DNA of 64,000 nt, taken from contig NZ_QLTT01000003.1 in NCBI RefSeq assembly GCF_003269295.1, forward strand, positions 248,001 through 312,000. Reading direction: 5' to 3'. The translations under genes and the position numbers were made by a program. This document shows, piece after piece, positions 44,416-53,059 of the stretch. Below the pieces are notes generated by a model that did not search any database, was not told where the DNA came from, and saw only the letters and a list, made by a program, of their open reading frames with translations. The stretch comes from Lentzea atacamensis (lineage in GTDB: Bacteria > Actinomycetota > Actinomycetes > Mycobacteriales > Pseudonocardiaceae). Every line of letters begins with the position of its first letter. The stretch's first letter is position 1.

Positions 44416-47400
44416 GTGGCAACGAGGTCTGTGCGAATCCAGGTGCTGGGTTCGATGCGGGCGTGGAAAGACGGTGCGGAACTCGAGCTCGGCCCACCCG
44501 CCCGGCGAGCTGTGCTGGGACTGCTCGTGCTCGCGGAGGGCGAGCCGGTGGCCGCCGGGAGCCTGATCGACGCCCTGTGGGGTGAGCGACCACCGCGCAG
44601 CGCCGTGAACGTCCTGCAGACCCACGTCAAACACCTGCGGCGGTTGCTGGAGCCGGGCCGGTCGTCCCGGTCGAGCAGCGAGGTCCTGCCCTACGTCAAC
44701 GGCGGTTACGCGGTCAACCAGGCCGTCGTGACCGTCGACCTGACCACGTTCCGCAGCCTGGTCGCCGAGGCGAACGAGGCCTATCGCAACGACCGGTGGG
44801 ACCACGTCGCAGCAGGGCTGGGCGAGGCGCTCGTGTTGTGGCGCGGGCGGCCGGCTGCGGACATTCCGTTGCTCGCCACGCATCCGAAGGTCGTGTCGCT
44901 GATCGCGAAGCACCGTGAGGTGGTGGCGAGGCACGGCGACGCGATGATCGCGATCGGTGCCGCGGCGGAGGTGCTGCCCGAGATGGCGGAGGCCGCCGCC
45001 GAACAGCCGCTGGACGAATCCGCGCAGGCCCGGCTGATCCGCGCGTATCACGCCGCAGGACACCGGGCCAAGGCTTTCCAGACCTACCACGAGGTGCGGG
45101 ACCGGCTCGTCGAGGAGCTCGGCATCGACCCGGGTCCGGAGCTCCGCGCCGCCCACGCGACGCTGCTGCACGACGACGGCAGGACGGCCGCGGCACAGTC
45201 GCGTCCGGTGCCGCGGGTGCCGCGGCAGCTGCCGGCGCGGCCGGCGGGCTTCACCGGGCGGACGGCACAGCTGTCCACATTGGACGATCTGGTGCCCGCG
45301 AGCTCAGGCGGCGCGCTGGCGATCGCCGCGGTCTCCGGCACCGCGGGCGTCGGCAAGACTGCGCTCGCCGTGCACTGGGGACACCGCGTCAGCGACCGGT
45401 TCCCCGACGGGCAGCTCTACGCGAACCTGCGCGGGCACACCAGGGGCGGGGCGGCGCGGCCGATCGAGGTGCTCGCCCAGTTCCTGTCCGCGCTGGACGT
45501 TCCCGCCGAGCGCGTACCGGTCGACGTGGAGGCGGCGTCGGCGATGTTCCGCACCCTGACGACGGACCGGAAGATGCTGGTGCTGCTGGACAACGCCGCG
45601 GGGCCGGACCAGGTCCGGCCGCTGCTGCCCGCCGGTCCCGGCTGCCTCGTGGTGGTGACCGGCCGCGACCGGATGACCGGCCTGGTCGCGATGCACGGCG
45701 CCCGTCAGCTCACGCTCGACGTGCTCAACCCCGATGACGCGCTGGAACTGCTGGCCTCCGTGCTGGGGCCCGGCCGGGTACGCGCCGAGCCGGCGGCTGC
45801 CGCGGACTTCGCCAAGCTGTGCGCCTACCTGCCGCTCGCGTTGCGGATCGCGGCCGCCAACCTCTCCGACCGTCCCGGCTACGGGATCGACGACTACGTC
45901 CTGGAGCTGAGGGAGGGCAACGTGCTGACCGCCCTCGCGGTGCCCGGCGACGAGCAGGCCGCGGTGCGAGCGGCGTTCGACCTCTCCTACGCGGCACTGC
46001 CCGCGGCGGCGCAGCGGTTGTTCCGCCTGTTGAGCCTCATCCCCGGACTCGACGCCAGCACGGAGGCGATCGCGGCGCTCAACGGCACGGACCCCGGACC
46101 ATTGCTGGACCGCCTCGCCGGGGCGCACCTCGTCGAGCCCAGCGCACCCGGTCGCTACAGCTTCCACGACCTGCTCCGGCGTTACGCCGCCGAACAGGCG
46201 TCGAGCCAGGAGACACCGGCGGACCGCGAGTCGGCCCTGCGGCGGTTGTACGACTGGTACCTGCACGCCGTCGACACCGCGGCCCGGCACCTCTACCCGC
46301 ACATGCTGCGCCTGCCGGTACCCGAACTCGACGCCAGGACACCCGCCGGCGTCACCGGACCAGCGGAGGCGACGAGCTGGCTGGACGCCGAACGCGGCAA
46401 CCTCGTCGCCGCGGTCCGGTCGGGACCCCGTCCCACGGCGTGGTTGCTCGCGGACGCCCTGCGCGGCTACTTCTGGTTGTCCACTCGCCGGGTCGAGTGG
46501 CTCGCCACGGCGGAAGCCGGGCTCGCTGCCGCCGAGGAGGCGGGCGACCCCAGGGCACGGGCCGCCGGCCGGCTCAGCCTCGCCGACCTGTACTTCCGGC
46601 AGGGCAGGTACCGCGAGGCCGTGCGGCACTACACGCACGCGCAACTGCTGGCGCGGCAGGCGGGCTGGGTCGAGGCGCAGGCCGCGGTGCTCGGCAACCT
46701 CGGCTGCGTCTACTGGCAGTCCGGCCGGCTCGAAGCCGCCGCGGCCAGGTTCGGCCGCTGCCTGGAGGTGAGCAGGAGCATCGGCCAGTCGGCGGGCGAG
46801 GCGGTCGCACTCGGCAACCTCGGCCTCGTCCACTGGGAGATGGGCCGGCTGGCGCAGGCGGCGGAGCACTACACCCTGGCGTTGAACCGGCACCGGCAGA
46901 TCAGGTCCCGCTACGGCGAGGCGATCAACCTCGGCAATCTCGGTCACGTGCAGCGCCTCCGCGGTTTGCCGGGTGAAGCGGCCCAGCTGCTGATCCGCGC
47001 GCTCGCCCTGCACCGCGAGGGCGGCAACCGCAGCAGCGAGGCCCAGACACGCAGCAGGCTCGCCGCGACGTACCTCGACCTCGGCCGTGGCCGGGAGGCA
47101 CTGGAGTTCGCCCGCACCGGCCTCGTCCAGGCGCAGGAGACCGGTGATCCCCGGATCGAGGTGGAGGCACTCGCCGTGCTGGCCACCGCGGACCACCGGC
47201 TCGGGCACCGGGCGGACGCGATCCGCCACTACCGCCAGGCACTCGACCTCGTGCGCAACACCGGAGACCGGTACCCGGAGATCGAGATCCTCATCGGCCT
47301 GGCGACGGTCACCTCGGACGTCGAGCATGCGAGGCATGCGCTCGACCTCGCCGAACGCGGGGGCTACCGCGCGTTGCAAGGTCAGGCGATGGCCGCTCTC

Positions 47401-47538
47401 GCCGGCATCCTGCTGGCGTCCGGGAAACCGCGCGACAGCGCGAGCCACGCGTCGCGCGCGCTCGAGATCCACCGGGAGACCGGCCATCGCCAGGCCGAAG
47501 CGTTCACGCTCGCCGTGCTGGAGCGGGCGGGCGGGTGA
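44416..47538 (+). CDS. AfsR-like SARP regulator with NB-ARC and TPR domains
   Basis: 1,040 aa from GTG 44416 (GTG 44431 is an equal alternative; neither has a strong ribosome site). Residues 1-100 winged helix (VLGSMRAWKDGAELELG), 100-255 BTAD activation domain, 270-600 NB-ARC ATPase with VSGTAGVGKTALA and VLLDNAAGPDQVRP, 640-1040 at least seven TPR units (AVLGNLGCVYWQSGRLEAA, GNLGLVHWEMGRLAQAA and others). The layout is that of AfsR. Its end touches the next minus gene. The two DUF4394 promoters downstream carry SARP-like repeats, making it their likely activator. Confidence 0.92.
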   Translation: MATRSVRIQVLGSMRAWKDGAELELGPPARRAVLGLLVLAEGEPVAAGSLIDALWGERPPRSAVNVLQTHVKHLRRLLEPGRSSRSSSEVLPYVNGGYAVNQAVVTVDLTTFRSLVAEANEAYRNDRWDHVAAGLGEALVLWRGRPAADIPLLATHPKVVSLIAKHREVVARHGDAMIAIGAAAEVLPEMAEAAAEQPLDESAQARLIRAYHAAGHRAKAFQTYHEVRDRLVEELGIDPGPELRAAHATLLHDDGRTAAAQSRPVPRVPRQLPARPAGFTGRTAQLSTLDDLVPASSGGALAIAAVSGTAGVGKTALAVHWGHRVSDRFPDGQLYANLRGHTRGGAARPIEVLAQFLSALDVPAERVPVDVEAASAMFRTLTTDRKMLVLLDNAAGPDQVRPLLPAGPGCLVVVTGRDRMTGLVAMHGARQLTLDVLNPDDALELLASVLGPGRVRAEPAAAADFAKLCAYLPLALRIAAANLSDRPGYGIDDYVLELREGNVLTALAVPGDEQAAVRAAFDLSYAALPAAAQRLFRLLSLIPGLDASTEAIAALNGTDPGPLLDRLAGAHLVEPSAPGRYSFHDLLRRYAAEQASSQETPADRESALRRLYDWYLHAVDTAARHLYPHMLRLPVPELDARTPAGVTGPAEATSWLDAERGNLVAAVRSGPRPTAWLLADALRGYFWLSTRRVEWLATAEAGLAAAEEAGDPRARAAGRLSLADLYFRQGRYREAVRHYTHAQLLARQAGWVEAQAAVLGNLGCVYWQSGRLEAAAARFGRCLEVSRSIGQSAGEAVALGNLGLVHWEMGRLAQAAEHYTLALNRHRQIRSRYGEAINLGNLGHVQRLRGLPGEAAQLLIRALALHREGGNRSSEAQTRSRLAATYLDLGRGREALEFARTGLVQAQETGDPRIEVEALAVLATADHRLGHRADAIRHYRQALDLVRNTGDRYPEIEILIGLATVTSDVEHARHALDLAERGGYRALQGQAMAALAGILLASGKPRDSASHASRALEIHRETGHRQAEAFTLAVLERAGG

Positions 47539-47973
47539 CTACTCCACGATCCGGTCGCCGATTCCCTTCTCCGGGATGTGACTGGCGCCGTTCGGCTGGA
47601 TGATGATCTTGGCCCACGGTGTCACGCTCGCCGGCCTGCCGGCGGAGTCCTTGCAGGAGAACTCGGACATGTTGAACGTCTCCCAGGCTCCGTCGCCGTT
47701 CGGCACGGGCTTCTCGTACTCCTCCGCGTTGGTCACCCAGACGCACGTGGTGCCGTCTGCCTCGTGTGTGACGTGCGGCGTGATGAAGGTGATCCGTCCT
47801 TCGTCCACGCACCAGGAGACCTGGTAGGTGTAGCTCCATTTGCCGGGTTCGGCGAGCCGCACCGTCTCGGAGGTCAGCAGCGGCGTCTCGCACTTCTCCT
47901 CGGCCGCCTGGGCCGTGGTGATCGGCAGCCCGGCGAAGAGGACGACCGCACATCCGATGATCGTCGCTTTCAT
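47539..47973 (-). CDS. Small secreted protein, unknown function
   Basis: 144 aa, ATG 47973 with GAGGGGG. Residues 1-23 are a Sec signal ending AQA. The mature part is beta-rich with four Cys (EKCETPLL, VSWCVDEG, TTCVWVTN, EFSCKDSA), suggesting two disulfides and an extracellular domain. No known family is recognised. It is convergent with and directly abuts the SARP gene, and divergent from the DUF4394 pair, which places it in the same secreted-protein island. Confidence 0.75.
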   Translation of the reverse strand: MKATIIGCAVVLFAGLPITTAQAAEEKCETPLLTSETVRLAEPGKWSYTYQVSWCVDEGRITFITPHVTHEADGTTCVWVTNAEEYEKPVPNGDGAWETFNMSEFSCKDSAGRPASVTPWAKIIIQPNGASHIPEKGIGDRIVE

Positions 47974-48037
47974 CGTGTTCCCCCTCGAAATCGTGTGCTT
48001 CCAATGTGGTGCCTGCAACCGGATGTCCGCAAGGGAG

Positions 48038-48066
48038 GTCCAACCCGCGTCCAATCGACGTCCAGT
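48038..48066 (+). promoter_or_regulatory. SARP-type triple direct repeat, DUF4394 gene 1
   Basis: GTCCAAC, GTCCAAT and GTCCAGT start at 48038, 48049 and 48060: exactly 11-nt pitch, one helical turn, as in SARP binding sites. The last copy ends nine bases before the candidate -10 TAGCTT (48076-48081). Confidence 0.75.
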
Positions 48067-48114
48067 CGTGCCGAATAGCTTGTGCCGCAGGGTTTTCCAA
48101 CAGGGGAGGAACTG

Positions 48115-48981
48115 ATGAAGGCGCGAACCAAGAGGGGTGTCGCCGCGGCGGCCGTCGTCGCCTCGGTGGCGGCGGCCGTGATCGGTGGCGGCGGGAGCAG
48201 CGCTGCTCAGCCGTCCGGCCTGAGAGCGTTCGGGATCTCGGCGGACGGCACGCTGATGGTGACGTTCACGACGAACCTGCCGCAGGAGCTGAACTGGGTG
48301 CGGCAGATCCAGGGCTTCTCGGGTGACACCGCGGCGATCGGCCTCGACCAGCGCGTGCAGGACGGCCTGTTGTACCTGGTGGGCAACAAGGGAGGCATCT
48401 ACACGGTGAAGCTCCCGAACCCGCCCTCGCAGCCGAACCCGATCATCACGAAGGTGTCGCAGCTGACCGTCGCGTTGCACGGCACGAACTTCGGCGTCGA
48501 CTTCAACCCGGCGGCCGACCGGCTCCGGGTGACCAGCGACACCGGGCAGAACCTGCGCCACGACCTCAACGCGCACAGCACGGTCGCGGACACGATGCTG
48601 TCCACCCCGCCGACGCCGGGAGCCACCAAGGGTGTCACCGCGGCGGCCTACACGAACAACGACCTGGACCCCGGCACCGCGACCACGCTGTTCGACATCG
48701 GCACGATGACCGACCAGGTGCTGATCCAGTCGCCGGCGAACAACGGCACGCTGGCTCCGACCGGCAGCCTCACGGTGGACGCCGGCAGCAACGCGGGCTT
48801 CGACATCTTCAGCACTCTGTCCGGCGGGAAGGCGGTGTCCGTGGCGGGCTTCGCCACTCTCGTCGCACCGAACGGCACGTCGTCGTTGTACAGCATCAAC
48901 CTGCTCAACGGGACCGCGACCAGCCTCGGGCAGTTCCCGCTGCCGATCACGGACCTGGCGATCTCGCTGACCGGAAGCTGA
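48115..48981 (+). CDS. Secreted DUF4394 protein (1)
   Basis: 288 aa, ATG 48115 with GGGGAGGA. Residues about 1-31 are a signal peptide. The mature chain matches DUF4394: LRAFGISADGTLMVTF, FNPAADRLRVTSDTGQNLRH, AAYTNNDLDPGTATTLFDIG and a C-terminal SLYSINLLNGTATSLGQF. The repeating strand pattern suggests a beta-propeller-like fold. No enzymatic role is established for the family. It is the first of a tandem pair, each with its own promoter. Confidence 0.88.
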   Translation: MKARTKRGVAAAAVVASVAAAVIGGGGSSAAQPSGLRAFGISADGTLMVTFTTNLPQELNWVRQIQGFSGDTAAIGLDQRVQDGLLYLVGNKGGIYTVKLPNPPSQPNPIITKVSQLTVALHGTNFGVDFNPAADRLRVTSDTGQNLRHDLNAHSTVADTMLSTPPTPGATKGVTAAAYTNNDLDPGTATTLFDIGTMTDQVLIQSPANNGTLAPTGSLTVDAGSNAGFDIFSTLSGGKAVSVAGFATLVAPNGTSSLYSINLLNGTATSLGQFPLPITDLAISLTGS

Positions 48982-49051
48982 ACACTCCCGGCCGGCAGCG
49001 AGCCCCGTCCCGGAACCCGCCCGTGTTCCGGGACGGGCGCGGGCTGCTGCC

Positions 49052-49069
49052 GTCCAGCCGACGTCCAGT
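49052..49069 (+). promoter_or_regulatory. SARP-type direct repeat, DUF4394 gene 2
   Basis: GTCCAGC at 49052 and GTCCAGT at 49063 are 11 nt apart; nine bases later comes TAGCTT (49079-49084), the same geometry as at gene 1. The sequence GAATAGCTTGTGCC is identical in both promoters. Confidence 0.72.
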
Positions 49070-49119
49070 CCCCTGGAATAGCTTGTGCCCCAAGGAATTT
49101 GGCACAGGGGAGTGGGCTG

Positions 49120-49986
49120 ATGAGGGCACGGATCAAGAAGGCTGCCGCCGCGGCGGCCGTGGCGGTGTCGGTGGCGGCGGCCGTGGTCGCCGGCGGGAAC
49201 AGCAGCGTCGCGCAGCCGTCGGGACTGAGAGCGTTCGGCATTTCGGCGGACGGCACGCTGATGGTCACGTTCACCACCGATCTGCCGCAGGAGCTGAACT
49301 GGGTGCGGCAGATCCAGGGCTTCTCGGGCGACACCACCGCGATCGGCCTCGACCAGCGCGTACAGGACGGTCTGCTGTACCTGGTGGGCAACAAGGGAGG
49401 CATCTACACGGTCAAGCTCCCGAACCTGCCTTCGCAGCCGAACCCGATCGTCACGAAGGTCTCGCAACTGTCGGTTCCGCTGTGGGGCACGAACTTCGGG
49501 GTCGACTTCAACCCGGCGGCCGACCGGCTCCGGGTGACCAGCGACATGGGCCAGAACCTGCGGCACAACCTCGGTGACCACACCACGACGGAGGACGCGA
49601 TCCTGTCCACCCCGCCGGCACTCGGGCCGACCAGGGGCGTGACCGCCTCCGCCTACACGAACAACGACCTGAACCCGGAGACCGCGACCACGTTGTTCGA
49701 CATCGGCACGGCGACCGACGAGGTGCTCATCCAGGCGCCGGCCAACAACGGGCTGCTGAGCGCGACCGGCAAGCTCACCGTCGACGCGGCCAGCAACGCG
49801 GGCTTCGACGTCTACAGCACGCTGAGCAACGGGAAAGCGGTTTCATCGGTCGGCTTCGCCGCCCTGATGGCATCGAACGGCACGTCGTCGTTGTACAGCG
49901 TCAACCTGCTCAACGGGACCGCGACCAGCCTCGGGCAGTTCCCGCTGGCGATCGCGGACCTGGCGATCTCGCTGACCGGGAGCTGA
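49120..49986 (+). CDS. Secreted DUF4394 protein (2)
   Basis: 288 aa, ATG 49120, same length as copy 1 and nearly identical over long blocks (LRAFGISADGTLMVTFTT, QRVQDGLLYLVGNKGG, FNPAADRLRVTSD). Differences sit in the signal peptide and in residues 110-230. Duplication included the promoter. The pair therefore arose by tandem duplication of a whole transcription unit, followed by moderate divergence. Confidence 0.88.
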   Translation: MRARIKKAAAAAAVAVSVAAAVVAGGNSSVAQPSGLRAFGISADGTLMVTFTTDLPQELNWVRQIQGFSGDTTAIGLDQRVQDGLLYLVGNKGGIYTVKLPNLPSQPNPIVTKVSQLSVPLWGTNFGVDFNPAADRLRVTSDMGQNLRHNLGDHTTTEDAILSTPPALGPTRGVTASAYTNNDLNPETATTLFDIGTATDEVLIQAPANNGLLSATGKLTVDAASNAGFDVYSTLSNGKAVSSVGFAALMASNGTSSLYSVNLLNGTATSLGQFPLAIADLAISLTGS

Positions 49987-50002
49987 CGCCGCGCAGGTGA
50001 CC

Positions 50003-50051
50003 AAGTGGCCTTTCAGGATACTTGCTGACTGGGTATCCCGAGAGGCCACTT
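50003..50051 (+). terminator. Nested inverted repeat after DUF4394 gene 2
   Basis: Outer arms AAGTGGCCT/AGGCCACTT (9 bp) enclose inner arms GGATAC/GTATCC (6 bp) with 4-nt symmetric internal loops and an 11-nt apical loop. It lies 16 bp past the DUF4394 stop and 20 bp before the GNAT start, so it may terminate the former or attenuate the latter. Confidence 0.7.
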
Positions 50052-50071
50052 CGTCGCGGACGATCAGCGGT

Positions 50072-50494
50072 GTGACCATCAGCGAGCTGAACGACGAGAA
50101 CACCGCGCTGGCGTACGACGCGATGCGCGCACTCCGCCCGCATCTCACGTCCGAGGACGCCTTCGTCTCGGCGGTGCGGATCCAGCGCAAGGAGGGCTAC
50201 CGGCTCGTCGCCTCCTTCGATCCGGACGGCAGGGTCGCCGCGGTGGCGGGATTCCGCCACATGACGAACCTCTACGCCGGATCGCACCTCTACATCGACG
50301 ACCTGAGCACCCTCCCGTCCGCGCGCAAGCAGGGCCACGCGAGCGCGTTGCTGAGCTGGGTCGACGAGGAGGCCCGCCGCCTCGGTTGCGCGGGAGTGCA
50401 CCTGGACTCCGGAACGCCACGGCACGACGCCCACCGGCTCTACCTGAGTTCGGGTTACGTCATCCCGGCGCTGCACTTCAGCAAAACGTTCTGA
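50072..50494 (+). CDS. GNAT-family N-acetyltransferase
   Basis: 140 aa from GTG 50072. The acetyl-CoA loop is TLPSARKQGHASALLSWVDE (R/Q-x-x-G-x-A), preceded by the beta-4 strand LYIDDLST and followed by HLDSGTPRHDAHRLYLSSGY, the usual GNAT end. Starting further upstream (49997) would translate through the hairpin. The substrate is unknown. The glycosyltransferase gene follows after 19 bp. Confidence 0.85.
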   Translation: MTISELNDENTALAYDAMRALRPHLTSEDAFVSAVRIQRKEGYRLVASFDPDGRVAAVAGFRHMTNLYAGSHLYIDDLSTLPSARKQGHASALLSWVDEEARRLGCAGVHLDSGTPRHDAHRLYLSSGYVIPALHFSKTF

Positions 50495-50513
50495 GGCGGG
50501 CAGACTGGCGGGC

Positions 50514-51683
50514 GTGCGGGTAGCTGTCGTCTCAGGGGGCGATCCGGGCCACGTCGTCCCGGCGATGGCGTTGTGCCTGAGGTTCGCCGAGGCCGGGGAC
50601 ACTCCGGTCCTGCTCACCGGAGGCCGGTGGGTCGACGCCGCCGTGGGCGAGGGGATCACGGCGTCCCGGGTCACCGGCCTGTCGCTGGCCGACCTGCGGG
50701 ACGCGCCGGACATCGGCCGTGCGCTGCACGACCAGGCCGCGGTCCTGGCGACGGCACTCACCCCGCAGCTGGCCGCTCTCGCACCGGATCTGGTGGTGTG
50801 CGACGTTCTGGCGCTGGGCGCGGGCATGGCCGCGGAGTTGCTCGGTGTGCCGTGGGCGCAGCTGTCGCCACATCCGCTCTACGAACCGTCTCGCTGGCTC
50901 CCGCCCATGGGCAGCGGCCTGGCTCCGGGAACCGGGGTGCGCGGCCGGCTGCGGGACGCGGTGCTCCGCGCGATGACCGCCAGGTCGATCCGCCAGGGCG
51001 AGCGGCAACGTGCCGTCGTGCGGCAGCGGGTCGGCCTTCCCCCGCGAGGGCCGGGGCCCGTGGTGCGGTTGATCGCGACGCTGCCCGCTCTGGAGGTGCC
51101 GCGCCCGGACTGGCCGGACAACGCCCACGTCGTCGGTCCGCTGCTGTGGGAGGCGAGCCGGTCGAGGATGACGCCACCACCGGGGACCGCCCCGCTGGTG
51201 ATGATCGCCCCGTCGACGGCGTGGACGGGCGCCACCGGCATGGCCGAGATGACGCTGGAGGCGTTGCGGGACATGGGAGTGCGGGCCGTGGTGTCGACGT
51301 TCGCGCCGCCACCTGCCTGCCTGCCGGAGTGGGCGCGGTCGGGGCCGGGCAGGCAGGACGAGCTGCTGCGCGAGTCGTCGGTGCTGGTGTGCGGCGGCGG
51401 GCACGGGATGCTGGTCAAGGCGCTGCGGGCAGCGGTTCCCGTCGTGGTGGTGCCGGGCGGGGGCGACCAGTGGGAGATGGCCAACCGGGTGGCGCGGCAG
51501 GGAAGCGGCCTGATCGTCCGTCCGGCCACTGTGGACGGTTTGCGGGAGGCGGTCCGTCGTGTGCTGGACGATCCCGGATTCGCCGCTGCCGCGTCCGCCG
51601 CGGCCGATGCGGCCGACGTGCGCGATCCCGTCGAGGTGTGCCGTGCCGCCGTGGACGCTCTGCCGGAAGGGGCATCGACATGA
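50514..51683 (+). CDS. UDP-glycosyltransferase-like enzyme (GT1 fold)
   Basis: 389 aa from GTG 50514. GT-B fold: N-terminal VVSGGDPGHVVPAMALCLRF; C-terminal donor site VLVCGGGHGMLVKALRAAVP followed by VVVPGGGDQWEMANRV, matching macrolide/UGT-type glycosyltransferases (His and Asp-Gln bind the nucleotide sugar). The stop overlaps the methyltransferase start (ATGA). The acceptor is unknown; a small-molecule tailoring or detoxification role is inferred. Confidence 0.85.
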   Translation: MRVAVVSGGDPGHVVPAMALCLRFAEAGDTPVLLTGGRWVDAAVGEGITASRVTGLSLADLRDAPDIGRALHDQAAVLATALTPQLAALAPDLVVCDVLALGAGMAAELLGVPWAQLSPHPLYEPSRWLPPMGSGLAPGTGVRGRLRDAVLRAMTARSIRQGERQRAVVRQRVGLPPRGPGPVVRLIATLPALEVPRPDWPDNAHVVGPLLWEASRSRMTPPPGTAPLVMIAPSTAWTGATGMAEMTLEALRDMGVRAVVSTFAPPPACLPEWARSGPGRQDELLRESSVLVCGGGHGMLVKALRAAVPVVVVPGGGDQWEMANRVARQGSGLIVRPATVDGLREAVRRVLDDPGFAAAASAAADAADVRDPVEVCRAAVDALPEGAST

Positions 51684-52303
51684 GCAGGAAGCCCGGCATC
51701 GACGGTCTCCGCGAGGTGTGGGACCGCTACGCCCCGCGTTACGACCGCGACATCGGCTTCTTCGAACGCGTCCAGTTCGGCGGCGGCCGCGAATGGGTGT
51801 GCTCGCAGGCCTCGGGCGCCGTGCTGGAGGTGGCCATCGGCACGGGCCGCAACCTTGAGCACTATCCGGCGGGCGTGGAGGTCACCGGCCTCGACCTCAG
51901 CCCGGTGATGCTCGGTATCGCCCGTGATCGCGCCGCCTCGCTCGGCCGTGAGGTCTCACTGCACGAGGGCGACGCGCAGGCCTTGCCGTTCGCCGACGCC
52001 TCGTTCGACACCGTCGTCTGCACTCTCGGCCTGTGCGGTGTGCCCGACGAGTGCAAGGCGATCGCCGAGATGCACCGCGTGCTGCGCTCCGGCGGGAAGC
52101 TTCTGCTCCTCGACCACGTCGGCAGCCACCACCGGCTCATCCATTTCGGACAGTCGCTGCTGGAGAAGCTGAGCGTGCGGATGTGCGGCGACTACCAGAC
52201 CCGCAGGCCGCTCCTGTTGCTGGAGCAGGCCGGTTTCGTGGTGCACCGGCAGGAACGGCTCAAGCTCGGCACGGTCGAGCGGGTGGCCGCGGTCAAGCCC
52301 TGA
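51680..52303 (+). CDS. Class I SAM-dependent methyltransferase
   Basis: 207 aa, ATG 51680 coupled to the glycosyltransferase by a 4-nt overlap. Motif I is AVLEVAIGTGRNLEHY, the acidic loop is VTGLDLSP, and post-I to motif III reads ALPFADASFDTVVC and VLRSGGKLLLLDH. It probably modifies the same small molecule as the coupled glycosyltransferase. Substrate unknown. Confidence 0.9.
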   Translation: MSRKPGIDGLREVWDRYAPRYDRDIGFFERVQFGGGREWVCSQASGAVLEVAIGTGRNLEHYPAGVEVTGLDLSPVMLGIARDRAASLGREVSLHEGDAQALPFADASFDTVVCTLGLCGVPDECKAIAEMHRVLRSGGKLLLLDHVGSHHRLIHFGQSLLEKLSVRMCGDYQTRRPLLLLEQAGFVVHRQERLKLGTVERVAAVKP

Positions 52304-52600
52304 TCCGGATCGCGACCAACGGCACCAGTGCGAGCGCGAGAACGCCGCCCGCGAGCGACAGGGCGGGGTAGCCGGCACTCGCGACGACGAAGCCGAAGCC
52401 ATGCCACCGGTCGCACCGGCGACCGCGATCGCCATCTCGATGCGCCCCTGCACGGTGGCGCGGGACTCGAGCGGCACGGCGTCGGTGATGAGCGCGCCGC
52501 TGAGGATTTGGGCGGCTACCAGGACGGTGAGGATGCGGCGCTGGGCTGGGTGGCGGGTGATCAGGGTGCCCGCTGTGTCCGTTCCGGGCTCACGTTGCGG
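52293..52600 (-). pseudogene. Frameshifted C-terminal remnant of an MFS transporter
   Basis: One frame gives QILSGALITDAVPLESRATV then GRIEMAIAVAGATGGM; after a frame change near 52405 the other gives GFVVASAGYPALSLAGGVLA and LALVPLVAIRIRA, ending at a stop at 52293-52295. These are the last two membrane helices of an MFS exporter. The rest of the gene is absent, and no start codon is usable. Confidence 0.75.
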
Positions 52601-52702
52601 CGGGCGTGGTCGTCGGGGCACTGCTTGGCTGGCGTGCTGGGTGGTGAGGTCGGCTGTTCTGAGCTGAGATCGCTGCGAGAAGGTCCACCCGCGCCCCAGG
52701 AC
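52601..52702. other. Short spacer between two gene remnants
   Basis: No gene or site seen. Together with the MFS and rhodanese fragments on either side, the 52304-53005 stretch contains no intact gene. Confidence 0.5.
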
Positions 52703-53005
52703 TCAGGTCGCCACAGGCAGCTCCGCGAGCCTCCACTCGAGCATGCCGTCGGTTCGTCCCCGCGCGGTGAGCAGCCGGACGGCCTCGTGGGAAAGCACGC
52801 GGTAGGCGCCTCGGCAGTACGCGACGATCTCCTGGTCGGCCGGGAGCTCGGCGAGCCGGTGGGTGAGTTCGGCCAGCGGGATGGACACGGCGCCGGGGAT
52901 GTGGCCGGCGGCGTACTCCTCGGCCGGTCGCACGTCGATCACGGTGGCGCGGCCGGAGCGGACACGGGCGAGCAGCTCTTCGCGGGTGAAATCGTCCCCA
53001 TTGCT
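52703..53005 (-). pseudogene. Rhodanese domain remnant of an ArsR-rhodanese regulator
   Basis: The frame reads NGDDFTREELLARVRSGRAT, then VIDVRPAEEYAAGHIPGAVS and IVAYCRGAYRVLSHEAVRLL. CRGAYR keeps the catalytic Cys loop. In intact relatives this domain follows an ArsR-type helix-turn-helix, which is missing here: an in-frame stop lies at 53006-53008, and the only start (GTG 52942) would cut the domain. The C-terminal EDGFPEW-type end is also shortened. Probably decayed. Confidence 0.7.
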
Positions 53006-53059
53006 TCAGTGTTGACCAAACACATACCTAGATGAACACGATAGTCATATGCTTCTCGC

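Noticed and set aside
50514..52303. Glycosyltransferase-methyltransferase pair near SARPs as a natural-product cluster
   Set aside because: No scaffold-forming enzyme (PKS, NRPS, terpene, RiPP precursor) is present; the SARP-like sites precede the DUF4394 genes instead.
52703..52942. Stand-alone small rhodanese from GTG 52942
   Set aside because: This start would cut off the first strand of the domain, which is visible upstream up to an in-frame stop; decay of a longer gene is the better explanation.
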